From contig NZ_JAXCJK010000002.1 of the NCBI RefSeq assembly GCF_035181385.1, forward strand, positions 1 to 64,000: a DNA stretch of 64,000 nt, given 5' to 3'. Positions 8,721-16,229 of this stretch are shown here, in pieces. A model generated the notes under the pieces. That model was not told the origin of the DNA. It ran no database searches and was given only the letters and a program-made list of their open reading frames with translations. The stretch comes from Moraxella sp035181385. GTDB lineage: Bacteria > Pseudomonadota > Gammaproteobacteria > Pseudomonadales > Moraxellaceae. The position numbers were made by a program, and so were the translations under genes. Position 1 is the first letter of the stretch, and every line of letters starts with the position of its first letter.

Positions 8721-8989
8721 ATAAAGCCAAAGAAAGCATTTATATTGCGGTAGCGTGGTTTACTCGTGCTGATATTTTTGCCGTATTATCACAAAAAGCC
8801 CGTGCAGGCATTAGCATTCAGCTTGCCTTATCCAATGATCGTATCAATAAAAATGATAAAATCGCCATTAACCAAGATGAATTAAATCATTTTAATATAC
8901 CAATTCAACTTAAAAATTACTACAAAACTCTCTCAATCAATCATCTTTACAAAATCAAAAATTTATATAATAATGACTTAAATGACTGA
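8666..8989 (+). pseudogene. Truncated phospholipase D-like nuclease gene (N-terminal part)
   Basis: The 107-residue product begins like PLD-family nuclease-like proteins (IIAELNKAKESIYIAVAWFTRADIFAVL), with the first beta strand-helix unit and ARAGISIQLALSNDRIN. No HxK active-site motif (HxKxxxxD) is present, and the frame ends after a low-complexity tail (YKIKNLYNNDLND). AAGGACAAAAA precedes the ATG, and the gene starts inside the 3' end of the LRR gene, which suggests an original two-gene unit. The orphan CRISPR repeat lies 16 bp after the stop, so the break may be connected with that insertion. Confidence 0.65.
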
Positions 8990-9004
8990 TTAAATGGTCA
9001 ATTG

Positions 9005-9040
9005 GTCTAACGACCGTAGTAAATTTCTACTATTGTAGAT
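9005..9040 (+). CRISPR. Solitary type V-A (Cas12a) CRISPR direct repeat
   Basis: A 36-nt unit begins GTCTAACGACC and ends AAATTTCTACTATTGTAGAT. The 3' part is the hallmark Cas12a crRNA handle: AATTTCTAC, a 4-nt loop TATT, then GTAGAT forming the 5-bp TCTAC/GTAGA stem. The 5' part GTCTAACGACC is also typical of long Cas12a repeats, including those of Moraxella as I recall them. No second repeat occurs at the expected 26-32 nt spacing on either side and no cas gene lies in the window, so this is an orphan repeat, either a remnant of an array or a single functional unit. A GTAG at 9016-9019 could also pair with the CTAC of the handle and give an alternative fold. Confidence 0.8.
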
Positions 9041-9042
9041 AT

Positions 9043-9309
9043 AATTGCCAAACTTATTGGATTGGCGATGGCATTTTTAAGGCTCGCTCCGAAACGGTAA
9101 CGGCACTTGATAAATTAAAAATCATCAAACAGCAATTAAGCCAAAAAGTCGCCCAATTAAAGCAAGCGATTGATGAGATTGAAAATAGCGAAAGTTATCG
9201 TTTGGTGAGTGAGATTGTGGATTGGGATAGCTATTTTGATGAGCAAAAAGAACAATTAACCCAAGAAAGAGACCGCCTAACAAAAAAGCTAGGCGATATG
9301 CTATTTTGA
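9043..9309 (+). pseudogene. C-terminal coiled-coil fragment of an unidentified gene
   Basis: An open frame without an obvious start runs to TGA and encodes about 88 residues. They start YWIGDGIFKARSE and continue as a strongly heptad-like helix (LKIIKQQLSQKVAQLKQAID, later EQLTQERDRLTKKLGDML). Codon use looks like a genuine gene and the frame stays open back through the CRISPR repeat to 8986, but no ATG precedes it. It may be the far end of the truncated PLD-like gene, in a different frame, or of an unrelated lost gene. I do not recognise the family. Confidence 0.5.
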
Positions 9310-9423
9310 TTATCGTAAACAATATGCCATTACCATTTGTGCCAAAATGCGTGCGGTAACTTTTGCCCCACGCCCGTCAATATCATAGGTGGGATTAAAT
9401 TCAGCAATGATAAACGAACTAAC
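9310..9423 (-). pseudogene. C-terminal remnant of an arginase/formimidoylglutamase-family gene
   Basis: Read on the minus strand, this short stretch encodes FIIAEFNPTYDIDGRGAKVT followed by ARILAQMVMAYCLR and a stop. This matches the conserved C-terminal end of the ureohydrolase family (arginase, agmatinase, HutG), where an E-x-NP-x-YD-x-DG-x-T/GA motif precedes the last helix. An in-frame stop lies immediately upstream, so only about 37 residues remain. It shows that a metabolic gene was truncated here. Confidence 0.6.
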
Positions 9424-9538
9424 TTAGGGATAATTTTGCTATAATCAATCATTGTTTGTATATTAATTACTCATTAATTTTTGATGAGCCACATACGATG
9501 AATAGATACATCAGTAAGTGGCTTCGCTACTCTTTATC

Positions 9539-10852
9539 ATGAAAATCATCACTTCATCATTATGTATTTCATTTGCATTTTTAATGGGACAGCAATTAAT
9601 TATTGGTTTGTCCACATATTTTATTGCAAATCTTGCCATAGACATTGCTCAAAATGATAATTTTTTGATAAATTTAGGTGGTTTTGTTTTATCATTAATC
9701 ATTGTTTATATCCCTGCTTATTTTGCAACCATTTACTTAGAAAAATCAAAATTTGACCTACTAAATAATTATGTGCAAAAATTTATTATGACTTTTTTTG
9801 GCAAAACTGCTTTACTTAATAATAAAGAACTAAAAGATCAAAGTACTGTTTTTATTAGTCAAGAAGGTAAATCAGTGATAGATGACATGTTGGACTTTGC
9901 ATTTGATGGTGTGGCACTGATTTTAAATTTATTGATTAATATCCTAATTTTGGGGTTTTTTCTTGATTATAAATTATTGGCGGCTTATATCGTTGGATTT
10001 TTATTGGTGGAATTTTTTATTTTTTACTATCAAAATAAAATATCCAAGATGTCAAAAATATCTCAAAAATCTAGAATATATTTTATCGCTATTTTAAATA
10101 AAATTTGGGACAATGTTATTATTTTTAATAAATATAATATAGGCATTTTCAATCATATTTATAAAAATAATTTCAACCGCTCCAAAAAATATCATATTTA
10201 CAGTCAATCTTTAAATCAATTGATTTCAAGTTTTGGTATGATTCTATTTATGATTCCTGTATTGAGTTTGATTGTTTATTTATTCATAAAACATCAAAAT
10301 GATTATGTATTTTTATCATTGTTGGTGGCGACATTGCCAAGACAAATACAATTATTGCAAATGGGTCAGGCACTTGTTTTTCATCAAACCAATTTTTCTA
10401 GTATTAAAGCCAGATTTATTGGTTTGCAAAATTCTTTAAATGTGCCTGATATTGATATATTGAGCAGAATTAAATTTAAAGAGATTTTTGTTAATAATAT
10501 GCCATTGAGTAGTTTTGATTTAAATAATTTGCCAAAAAATGGTAGAATGACGATTAGGGGGCGTAATGGCGTTGGCAAAAGTAGTTTTTTATTGTATTTA
10601 AAAACATTGTTATCAAACGGAGCTTTTTATCTGCCTGTTAACCATGATTTATTTTTTCATCAAAATAATAAAAAATCAACAGGTCAAAAATTACTATCTC
10701 AATTAATGGAAATTAAGAACAATAAAAACGATGTTGATGTTATTATTCTTGATGAGTGGGATGCAAATTTAGATGATGTAAACAGAAATTATCTTGATGA
10801 GCTGATAAATGAATTGGCAAAAGAGAAATTGGTTGTGGAAGTCAGACACTAA
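9539..10852 (+). CDS. ABC exporter with fused membrane domain and short ATPase domain
   Basis: The product is about 437 residues from the ATG at 9539; a GTG at 9518 is possible and neither has a good ribosome site. Five to six membrane segments fill residues 1-270. The ATPase part contains Walker A (GRNGVGKSS, about 341-349) and Walker B (VIILDEWDANLD, Asp at about 405) and ends with LVVEVRH. This ATPase domain is only ~130 residues, with no clear Q-loop subdomain or LSGGQ signature (STGQKLLSQL may be the degenerate equivalent). It resembles peptide or bacteriocin exporters; the substrate is unknown. Very AT-rich codon use, unlike its neighbours, suggests horizontal transfer. Confidence 0.65.
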   Translation: MKIITSSLCISFAFLMGQQLIIGLSTYFIANLAIDIAQNDNFLINLGGFVLSLIIVYIPAYFATIYLEKSKFDLLNNYVQKFIMTFFGKTALLNNKELKDQSTVFISQEGKSVIDDMLDFAFDGVALILNLLINILILGFFLDYKLLAAYIVGFLLVEFFIFYYQNKISKMSKISQKSRIYFIAILNKIWDNVIIFNKYNIGIFNHIYKNNFNRSKKYHIYSQSLNQLISSFGMILFMIPVLSLIVYLFIKHQNDYVFLSLLVATLPRQIQLLQMGQALVFHQTNFSSIKARFIGLQNSLNVPDIDILSRIKFKEIFVNNMPLSSFDLNNLPKNGRMTIRGRNGVGKSSFLLYLKTLLSNGAFYLPVNHDLFFHQNNKKSTGQKLLSQLMEIKNNKNDVDVIILDEWDANLDDVNRNYLDELINELAKEKLVVEVRH

Positions 10853-11001
10853 AAATCCTAAAAAATCCCTGTAACTCTTGAATCCACCCAAACATCAACG
10901 ATGTAGTTTACACCAAAGTCACCCTACCCAAAAGCGATATCAAAGGCAAATTGCCTTGGCGCCCATCTTTTATAAAATGCAAAATAAGTCCTAAAATATA
11001 G
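10853..11001 (+). pseudogene. Unidentified gene fragment
   Basis: A short open stretch from about 10882 to the stop at 10999-11001 encodes DVVYTKVTLPKSDIKGKLPW plus a few residues. It looks like coding sequence (ordered codons, conserved-looking LPW) but has no start and no recognisable family. Its tail runs into the terminator at 10981. Confidence 0.3.
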
Positions 11002-11011
11002 GACTTATTTT
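10981..11011. terminator. Bidirectional terminator between accessory patch and serS
   Basis: A perfect 13-bp stem (AAAATAAGTCCTA/TAGGACTTATTTT) with a 5-nt loop has T runs in both directions. It lies 35 nt after the serS stop. Confidence 0.75.
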
Positions 11012-11046
11012 GTATGGTGCAATCTTATAAATAAAAACCAAGACCA

Positions 11047-12309
11047 TCAGCCAATCACATCAACACCACCCATATAAGGCCGTAATGCTTTTGGGATACT
11101 GACCGTACCATCTGCATTTTGGTGATTTTCCAATATGGCAAGTAGCGTACGACCTACCGCAAGACCAGAGCCATTGAGCGTATGCACTAACTGAGTTGTT
11201 TTACCATCTTTTAATCTGGCAGACATACGGCGTGCCTGAAAATCACCACAATTTGAGCAGCTAGAAATCTCACGATAAGTGTTTTGAGATGGTAGCCATA
11301 CTTCAATATCATAAGTTTTTAACGCACTAAATCCCATATCTTTGGTGCACAGCGTCAGCACACGATAAGGCAGCTCCAAGGCTTGTAAAATACTTTCAGC
11401 TTGTGCGGTCATTTCCTCTAATGCGTCCAATGAAGTATCAGGATGTACGATTTGAACCATCTCTACTTTTTCAAACTGATGCTGACGAATAAGCCCACGA
11501 GTATCTCGCCCTGCCGAGCCTGCCTCACTACGAAAACATGGGGTATGTGCGGTCAATTTGATTGGCAAAGCATTGGGGTCTATGATGCTGTCTCGCACGG
11601 TATTGGTCAAAGGAATCTCAGAAGTTGAAATCAGATAGTAATCTTTTTCACGCAGACGGAACAAATCTTCTTCAAATTTTGGTAACTGTCCTGTGCCTTG
11701 CAAACTATCAGCATTGACTATATAAGGTACATACATCTCAGTATAGCCACGCTCAGTGTGAGCATCTAGCATGAACTGCACAAGTGCACGATTTAACTTG
11801 GCAAGCTGTCCACGCAACACACTAAATCTTGACCCTGTCAATTTTGCTGCCAATTCAAAATCCAACTGCCCCAGATTCTCACCAATGTCAGTGTGATCTT
11901 TGATTTCAAAATCAAACTCACGAGGCAAACCCCAGCGGCGTATCTCCACATTATCACTTTCATCTTCGCCCACAGGCACACTTTCATGTGGCAGATTTGG
12001 AATTTTTAGACTCTCAGACTTAATGACGGCAAGCAAATCACGCAATCTCACCTCAGCGGTCTTCATGCACTCACTGACCTGCTCCATCTTTGCAAGCAAC
12101 TCATCAGCATTTTCACCTTTGCGCTTTAGCTCACCAATTTGTTTTGCCCCTGCATTTTTTTGAGCCTGTAAATTCTCAGTTTCAATCTGCAAGGCCTTGC
12201 GTTGATTTTCCAAATCCTGCCAAAAATCAATGTCAAATTCATAGCCACGAGTTGCCAGCTTTTCTTTAAGCTCTGTCAAATCGCCACGCAGTAGTTTTGG
12301 ATCAAGCAT
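11047..12309 (-). CDS. serS: Serine--tRNA ligase
   Basis: This 420-residue class II synthetase charges tRNA-Ser in the cytoplasm. The N-terminal ~100 residues form the coiled-coil arm that grips the long variable arm of tRNA-Ser (LKEKLATRGYEFD onward). The catalytic domain includes TSEIPLTNT, the motif 2 region (HTPCFRSEAGSAGRDTRGLI with RQHQFEKVE following) and motif 3 (LNGSGLAVGRTLLAILENHQ). The length is normal for the family. It is transcribed alone, with the terminator at 10981-11011. Confidence 0.97.
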   Translation of the reverse strand: MLDPKLLRGDLTELKEKLATRGYEFDIDFWQDLENQRKALQIETENLQAQKNAGAKQIGELKRKGENADELLAKMEQVSECMKTAEVRLRDLLAVIKSESLKIPNLPHESVPVGEDESDNVEIRRWGLPREFDFEIKDHTDIGENLGQLDFELAAKLTGSRFSVLRGQLAKLNRALVQFMLDAHTERGYTEMYVPYIVNADSLQGTGQLPKFEEDLFRLREKDYYLISTSEIPLTNTVRDSIIDPNALPIKLTAHTPCFRSEAGSAGRDTRGLIRQHQFEKVEMVQIVHPDTSLDALEEMTAQAESILQALELPYRVLTLCTKDMGFSALKTYDIEVWLPSQNTYREISSCSNCGDFQARRMSARLKDGKTTQLVHTLNGSGLAVGRTLLAILENHQNADGTVSIPKALRPYMGGVDVIG

Positions 12310-12514
12310 ACCTAACCTTATTTCTTTATAAAAATGTGGTTATCATAGCAAAAAAAGCGTGAAATTTCAGCAAATTTAGTATTTTTGAATCAAGTTTAGA
12401 AAAATTATCCAACTTTGGCAATTTTTTATTGTTTTTTTGGTTTATTTTTTTGCATAAAAACAGTAATATAAGCACTACTCTTTTTAAGAAAATTTTTCAT
12501 CACAGGAATCTATC

Positions 12515-13171
12515 GTGAGCAAGGCTCTTTATCCTTACACTCTAAAACCCATTGCACTTAACATGACAGAAGACGAATTTCGTGGTGCACAGCTTGCCTT
12601 ATTTGAAAAAGGGGCAGACAATTTTACCCTAAAATCCATTCGCACCAAAGAATGGATTGTCATGGCAGTTGTTGTGGCAGCTGCAATTGCAGGCTTGCTA
12701 CTTGTTACTGGCTATTCAAACATTATTTTTTGGATCATGCTTGTGCTTGTGGCATTATATTTGGCCGTGCGTACACTTGGATTAAAATGGTATATGCGTC
12801 GTGAATACGATAAGCAAGTCAGCAATACCAAAATACCTGATGAAATGACCCAAATTCAGCTCGGGGTACAATCACATGGGATTGTGATGAGCATACCCGC
12901 ACCAGCACACATGAGCAACAGCTCACAGATGCGTGGCGTGCAGATGCGTTCTGCACCCATGCAGTCGGCAGTAATCCCATGGAGTGCAGTAAGTAGCTGG
13001 GACGAGACAAGTGATTATGTATTTGTGATGTTTGACATGAAAGGTCAAAAGGGCAGTCAAATCATTCCAAAACGCTTAGAAAAAAATGGCCTGCCTCTTA
13101 AAACCATCATCAAACATTTGCATGAGGTGAAAGCCAAAGGTCTGGAATCTTTGACACAATCACCGTTGTAA
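12515..13171 (+). CDS. YcxB-like membrane protein
   Basis: This 218-residue protein has two adjacent membrane segments (about 49-88: VMAVVVAAAIAGLLLV and IIFWIMLVLVALYLAV) followed by a cytoplasmic domain. That domain has the YcxB-like pattern (IPWSAVSSWDETSDYVFVMF, then IIPKRLEKNGL). A methionine-, serine- and glutamine-rich loop (about 125-155) interrupts it. The frame begins with GTG; ACAGGA lies upstream. The family has no established function. It sits alone between serS (divergent) and dps. Confidence 0.65.
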   Translation: MSKALYPYTLKPIALNMTEDEFRGAQLALFEKGADNFTLKSIRTKEWIVMAVVVAAAIAGLLLVTGYSNIIFWIMLVLVALYLAVRTLGLKWYMRREYDKQVSNTKIPDEMTQIQLGVQSHGIVMSIPAPAHMSNSSQMRGVQMRSAPMQSAVIPWSAVSSWDETSDYVFVMFDMKGQKGSQIIPKRLEKNGLPLKTIIKHLHEVKAKGLESLTQSPL

Positions 13172-13381
13172 CCAATCATTCATCAATTGTGATGTGCCAT
13201 GACAAAATAGTAACGATTTTGCCTTGCTGTTTTGTCATTTTTAGCGTAAGATAAAAATAAAATTAAGATAAAGCAAGATAAGAATGCTTGCCTAATTCTT
13301 TTAAAATTTCATTTAAGATGAAAAATTTAAGATTAAAAAACATACTTAACTTTCAATTCACACAACAAAAGGTAATCTATC

Positions 13382-13858
13382 ATGACAGACACCATTAACC
13401 AAATTGGTCTTGAAAAAGCAGAACTAACCCCTGTCATCAAGGCATTGAATTCTCTATTATCCAGCTATCATTTGTTTTACATCAATGTGCGTGGCTACCA
13501 TTGGAACATCAAAGGTGAGCACTTTTTTACCCTGCACCCAAAATTTGAAGAGCTTTACACCGAGCTACAACTACAAATTGATGAAATTGCCGAACGCATT
13601 CTTACGCTAGGTGGCACACCATTACATGCTTATAGCGACTTCGCCAAGCGTTCAAGCGTTCAAGAAGATAAGGGCGTATTTGACAGTCGTGGTTGCGTTG
13701 GCGGTTTGGTTAAGGGCTTGCAAACTCTCATTGAAGAACAACGCAAAGTTGCTGAGCTTGCTGAAGAGGCATCTGACCAAGGTACATCTGACATTGTTAC
13801 AGGCTATGTACAAGCTCAAGAAAAAGAAATCTGGATGTATAACGCTTTCTTAGGTTAA
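13382..13858 (+). CDS. dps: Dps/ferritin-like DNA-protection protein
   Basis: This 158-residue ferritin-like protein matches Dps, which forms a dodecamer that oxidises and stores iron and protects DNA during stress. The inter-subunit ferroxidase residues are visible: His in RGYHWNIKG (about 39-44) and Asp/Glu in LQLQIDEIAERIL (about 65-77). The short N-terminus lacks the lysine-rich tail that gives E. coli Dps its DNA binding, so iron sequestration may be the main role. AAGG precedes the ATG. The gene is monocistronic with a strong terminator. Confidence 0.9.
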   Translation: MTDTINQIGLEKAELTPVIKALNSLLSSYHLFYINVRGYHWNIKGEHFFTLHPKFEELYTELQLQIDEIAERILTLGGTPLHAYSDFAKRSSVQEDKGVFDSRGCVGGLVKGLQTLIEEQRKVAELAEEASDQGTSDIVTGYVQAQEKEIWMYNAFLG

Positions 13859-13886
13859 TTTGTGCTTTTATTGATTGGCAAAACAC

Positions 13887-13924
13887 AAAACATCTCAAAA
13901 CCTTATAAGTTTTGAGATGTTTTT
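13887..13924 (+). terminator. Terminator after dps
   Basis: AAAACATCTCAAAAC pairs with GTTTTGAGATGTTTT, followed by T residues. Confidence 0.85.
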
Positions 13925-13963
13925 ATTAAAACCAATGAGTGATCAAATGATCTGGTAAAAAAA

Positions 13964-14497
13964 TCAGTATTTTAATTCAATGATTTCAATCCAATAGCCA
14001 TCTGGGTCTTTAATAAAAGCAATGTCCTTCATACTGCCATCTTCTGGGCGTTTTTGAAATTCAACATCATTTTCGTCAAACCATTTGACCGCATCAGTCA
14101 TATTTGGTACGCTAAAACAAATGTGTCCAAATCCCCGTGGCTCACTGTTGCCATTATGATAACCAAAATCAGCGTCGTCTTCTGTGCCATAATTATGCGT
14201 CAATTCCAAGACGGCACGCTGACGAGAAACATAAGCGGTCAGATTGTCAATATGTGGTAAGTTGTCTTGCTCTTCTTTGGTCAATTTGGCTAAAAAGTAC
14301 AAATCAAATTTGGCATCTGGAAATTGACTGTGACGCAACAAAGTCATACCAAGCACTCCAGTATAAAATTCCAGCGATTTCACAGGGTCTTTGATGCGTA
14401 GCATGGTATGATTAAATACATAACCTTCTGACTGGGCTGGAATGACTTGTACGCCATCAGCAGCCAAAACCTGTGTGGGCTGTATGCTTGTTGTCAT
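13964..14497 (-). CDS. gloA: Lactoylglutathione lyase (glyoxalase I)
   Basis: This 177-residue VOC-superfamily metalloenzyme isomerises the methylglyoxal-glutathione hemithioacetal to S-lactoylglutathione. It shows HTMLRIKDPVKSLEFYTGVL with the first metal-ligand histidine, ELTHNYGTE with the glutamate and the substrate-binding asparagine region, GFGHICFSVPN with the second histidine, and IKDPDGYWIEIIE with the final glutamate. It is slightly longer than E. coli GloA (135 residues) because of an N-terminal extension and an internal segment, like plant/Pseudomonas-type enzymes. The gene is 39 nt downstream of the carbonic anhydrase gene, probably co-transcribed. Confidence 0.9.
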   Translation of the reverse strand: MTTSIQPTQVLAADGVQVIPAQSEGYVFNHTMLRIKDPVKSLEFYTGVLGMTLLRHSQFPDAKFDLYFLAKLTKEEQDNLPHIDNLTAYVSRQRAVLELTHNYGTEDDADFGYHNGNSEPRGFGHICFSVPNMTDAVKWFDENDVEFQKRPEDGSMKDIAFIKDPDGYWIEIIELKY

Positions 14498-14535
14498 AAA
14501 TAAATTCTCCGACCTTGACTAAAAACTTTAAAAAA

Positions 14536-15171
14536 TTAACTAAAAAAATCTACACGCCCTGTGGCGACATCGTACTCAGCACCAATGATGGTTAGGCGTC
14601 CTGCATTGACCATATCCTCCAAAATTCGAGACCCATGTTTAAGCTGACTGACTGACATACGCACATTGGCACGCACAGCACGGTCAATGAACTCATCCAT
14701 ATCAATTTCCCCATCACCTGCAGTGGCAATTTCATGTAGATTATAGACACTTGGGCGGATTCTATCAACAATAGATTGTAAGTTTGGTGAATAATATTGA
14801 TCTGGGTTGGCAAGTGCCTCTACGCACGCCGTTACCGCACCACAATGGCTATGACCAAGAACCACCACAAGCTGTGTGCCAAATTTTTCAGCAGCAAACT
14901 CAATCGAACCGATCTGACTGGGTGCAACAATATTCCCTGCCACACGAATCACAAATAAATCCCCAAGTCCTTGATCAAAGATCAGCTCCACAGGCACGCG
15001 TGCATCTGAACAACCCAAAATGATCGCATTGGGGCACTGCTCATTCACCAAAGTTGGTGGCGAAATATTCAAAGGCTCGGTGCTGGCAATATTTGCCATA
15101 TAGCGTTCATTGCCTTTTTTTAACATTTCAAGGACAGACTTAGCATCCAAATTATTCATCGCATTTCTCAT
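14536..15171 (-). CDS. can: Beta-class carbonic anhydrase
   Basis: This 211-residue cytoplasmic zinc enzyme interconverts CO2 and bicarbonate. Zinc ligands and catalytic dyad are visible: CSDARVP (Cys and the Asp-Arg dyad, about 54-60) and HSHCGAVTA (His and Cys, about 107-115). Conserved LFVIRVAGNIV lies between them. It starts 6 nt after the upstream membrane-protein gene, so it likely belongs to the transcript running from the pil-aro block. Confidence 0.92.
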   Translation of the reverse strand: MRNAMNNLDAKSVLEMLKKGNERYMANIASTEPLNISPPTLVNEQCPNAIILGCSDARVPVELIFDQGLGDLFVIRVAGNIVAPSQIGSIEFAAEKFGTQLVVVLGHSHCGAVTACVEALANPDQYYSPNLQSIVDRIRPSVYNLHEIATAGDGEIDMDEFIDRAVRANVRMSVSQLKHGSRILEDMVNAGRLTIIGAEYDVATGRVDFFS

Positions 15172-15177
15172 TATCCA

Positions 15178-16116
15178 CTATTCGCTGCCAGGGACTTTTG
15201 AAGTATTGACATTCGGTACAGCACTCGCCTTTGGTGATTTTTGCTCCAATTCACTCATCTTTTGAGTTTTGCCTTGTTCTTCTTTTGGCTTATCGGTGGC
15301 AGGTTTTGGCTTATCAATATTAGGTTTTGGCTTATCGTTATTGATATGCTCAGCTGCAACATCCACCGCCAACGAACCATCATTCTCTTGCACCTGATTC
15401 ACTTGTTTTTCCACCGATTCATGACTCTCATTTGCATTGGCAAGCATTTCATCATCAAAAGTTTCTGGCTGCACAGGAATCTCTGTTAAAGTTGCTTGTA
15501 GTTTTATCTGTCTTGGCTGATGACTTGCTAGGTCTTGTGCCGTATCAGCACGCTCATAGTCCTCAATAATTTTAAGATAATCCGCCATTGCTACCACACT
15601 GACATTCACGCTGGCTGGCAGATTAAAATTGACCGTACGCACGGCATCATTTGCCAGTTTTATACCATCAAACTTACCATAAGTCAAAATGTAACGAGGG
15701 TTTTGATTGTCATCAAGATAGCGAAAATAGGCAAATTTATCACGGTCGCTATGCGTGTTGAGATAATTAACAATCACATCATTGTGGCTGACATCCATCA
15801 CTTGAATGGTGAATTTTTTGACATCAAAATATCTTTTATCCTTAAATTCAGCAGGATAAGTACGAAAATCACGAATCAAAGTTGAAAAATCTATCGGTGG
15901 CACAGCAGTATTCAACTCACCAAGTGATTCAATATGAACAGGCAACTCTGCGACTTCTGCAACCTGTTGCTTGACATCTTCTTGACCATCAACAACAGCA
16001 GTCCTGCTGGTCAGCCACAAAATCAACCAAGCAACAAGCACTACCAATGCCAATACAAGCCAATGCAAAGCCTGACGGCGAAAATATTTTTCTTTCATTG
16101 CGGCGCTAATCGCCAT
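15178..16116 (-). CDS. Membrane-anchored protein in DamX position
   Basis: About 312 residues from the ATG at 16116, which has AAGG 7 nt upstream; the open frame extends further. A short cytoplasmic N-terminus (MKEKYFRRQALHW) is followed by one membrane helix (LVLALVVLVAWLILWLTS). A folded periplasmic domain of about 150 residues follows, and then a low-complexity tail rich in K, P and D (DKPKPNIDKPKPATDKPKEE). The position after aroK-aroB is where many gammaproteobacteria carry DamX, a SPOR-domain cell-division protein, but I see no SPOR repeat here. Function unknown; an envelope role is inferred from topology and position. Confidence 0.6.
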   Translation of the reverse strand: MAISAAMKEKYFRRQALHWLVLALVVLVAWLILWLTSRTAVVDGQEDVKQQVAEVAELPVHIESLGELNTAVPPIDFSTLIRDFRTYPAEFKDKRYFDVKKFTIQVMDVSHNDVIVNYLNTHSDRDKFAYFRYLDDNQNPRYILTYGKFDGIKLANDAVRTVNFNLPASVNVSVVAMADYLKIIEDYERADTAQDLASHQPRQIKLQATLTEIPVQPETFDDEMLANANESHESVEKQVNQVQENDGSLAVDVAAEHINNDKPKPNIDKPKPATDKPKEEQGKTQKMSELEQKSPKASAVPNVNTSKVPGSE

Positions 16117-16229
16117 AATAAGTGCCTTTTTTGCTGAATTTTTGGATATTGTACCAATTTTCTGGCCATTGTAAATACTTGTCAGACATCGCAAGCCAAT
16201 TAATCACGATGCCAGCTGGTCGCAATTAT

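Noticed and set aside
8940..9110. Search for a second CRISPR repeat around 9005-9040
   Set aside because: No copy of the handle TTTCTAC...GTAGA at the expected spacing on either strand, so I call a single repeat and not an array.
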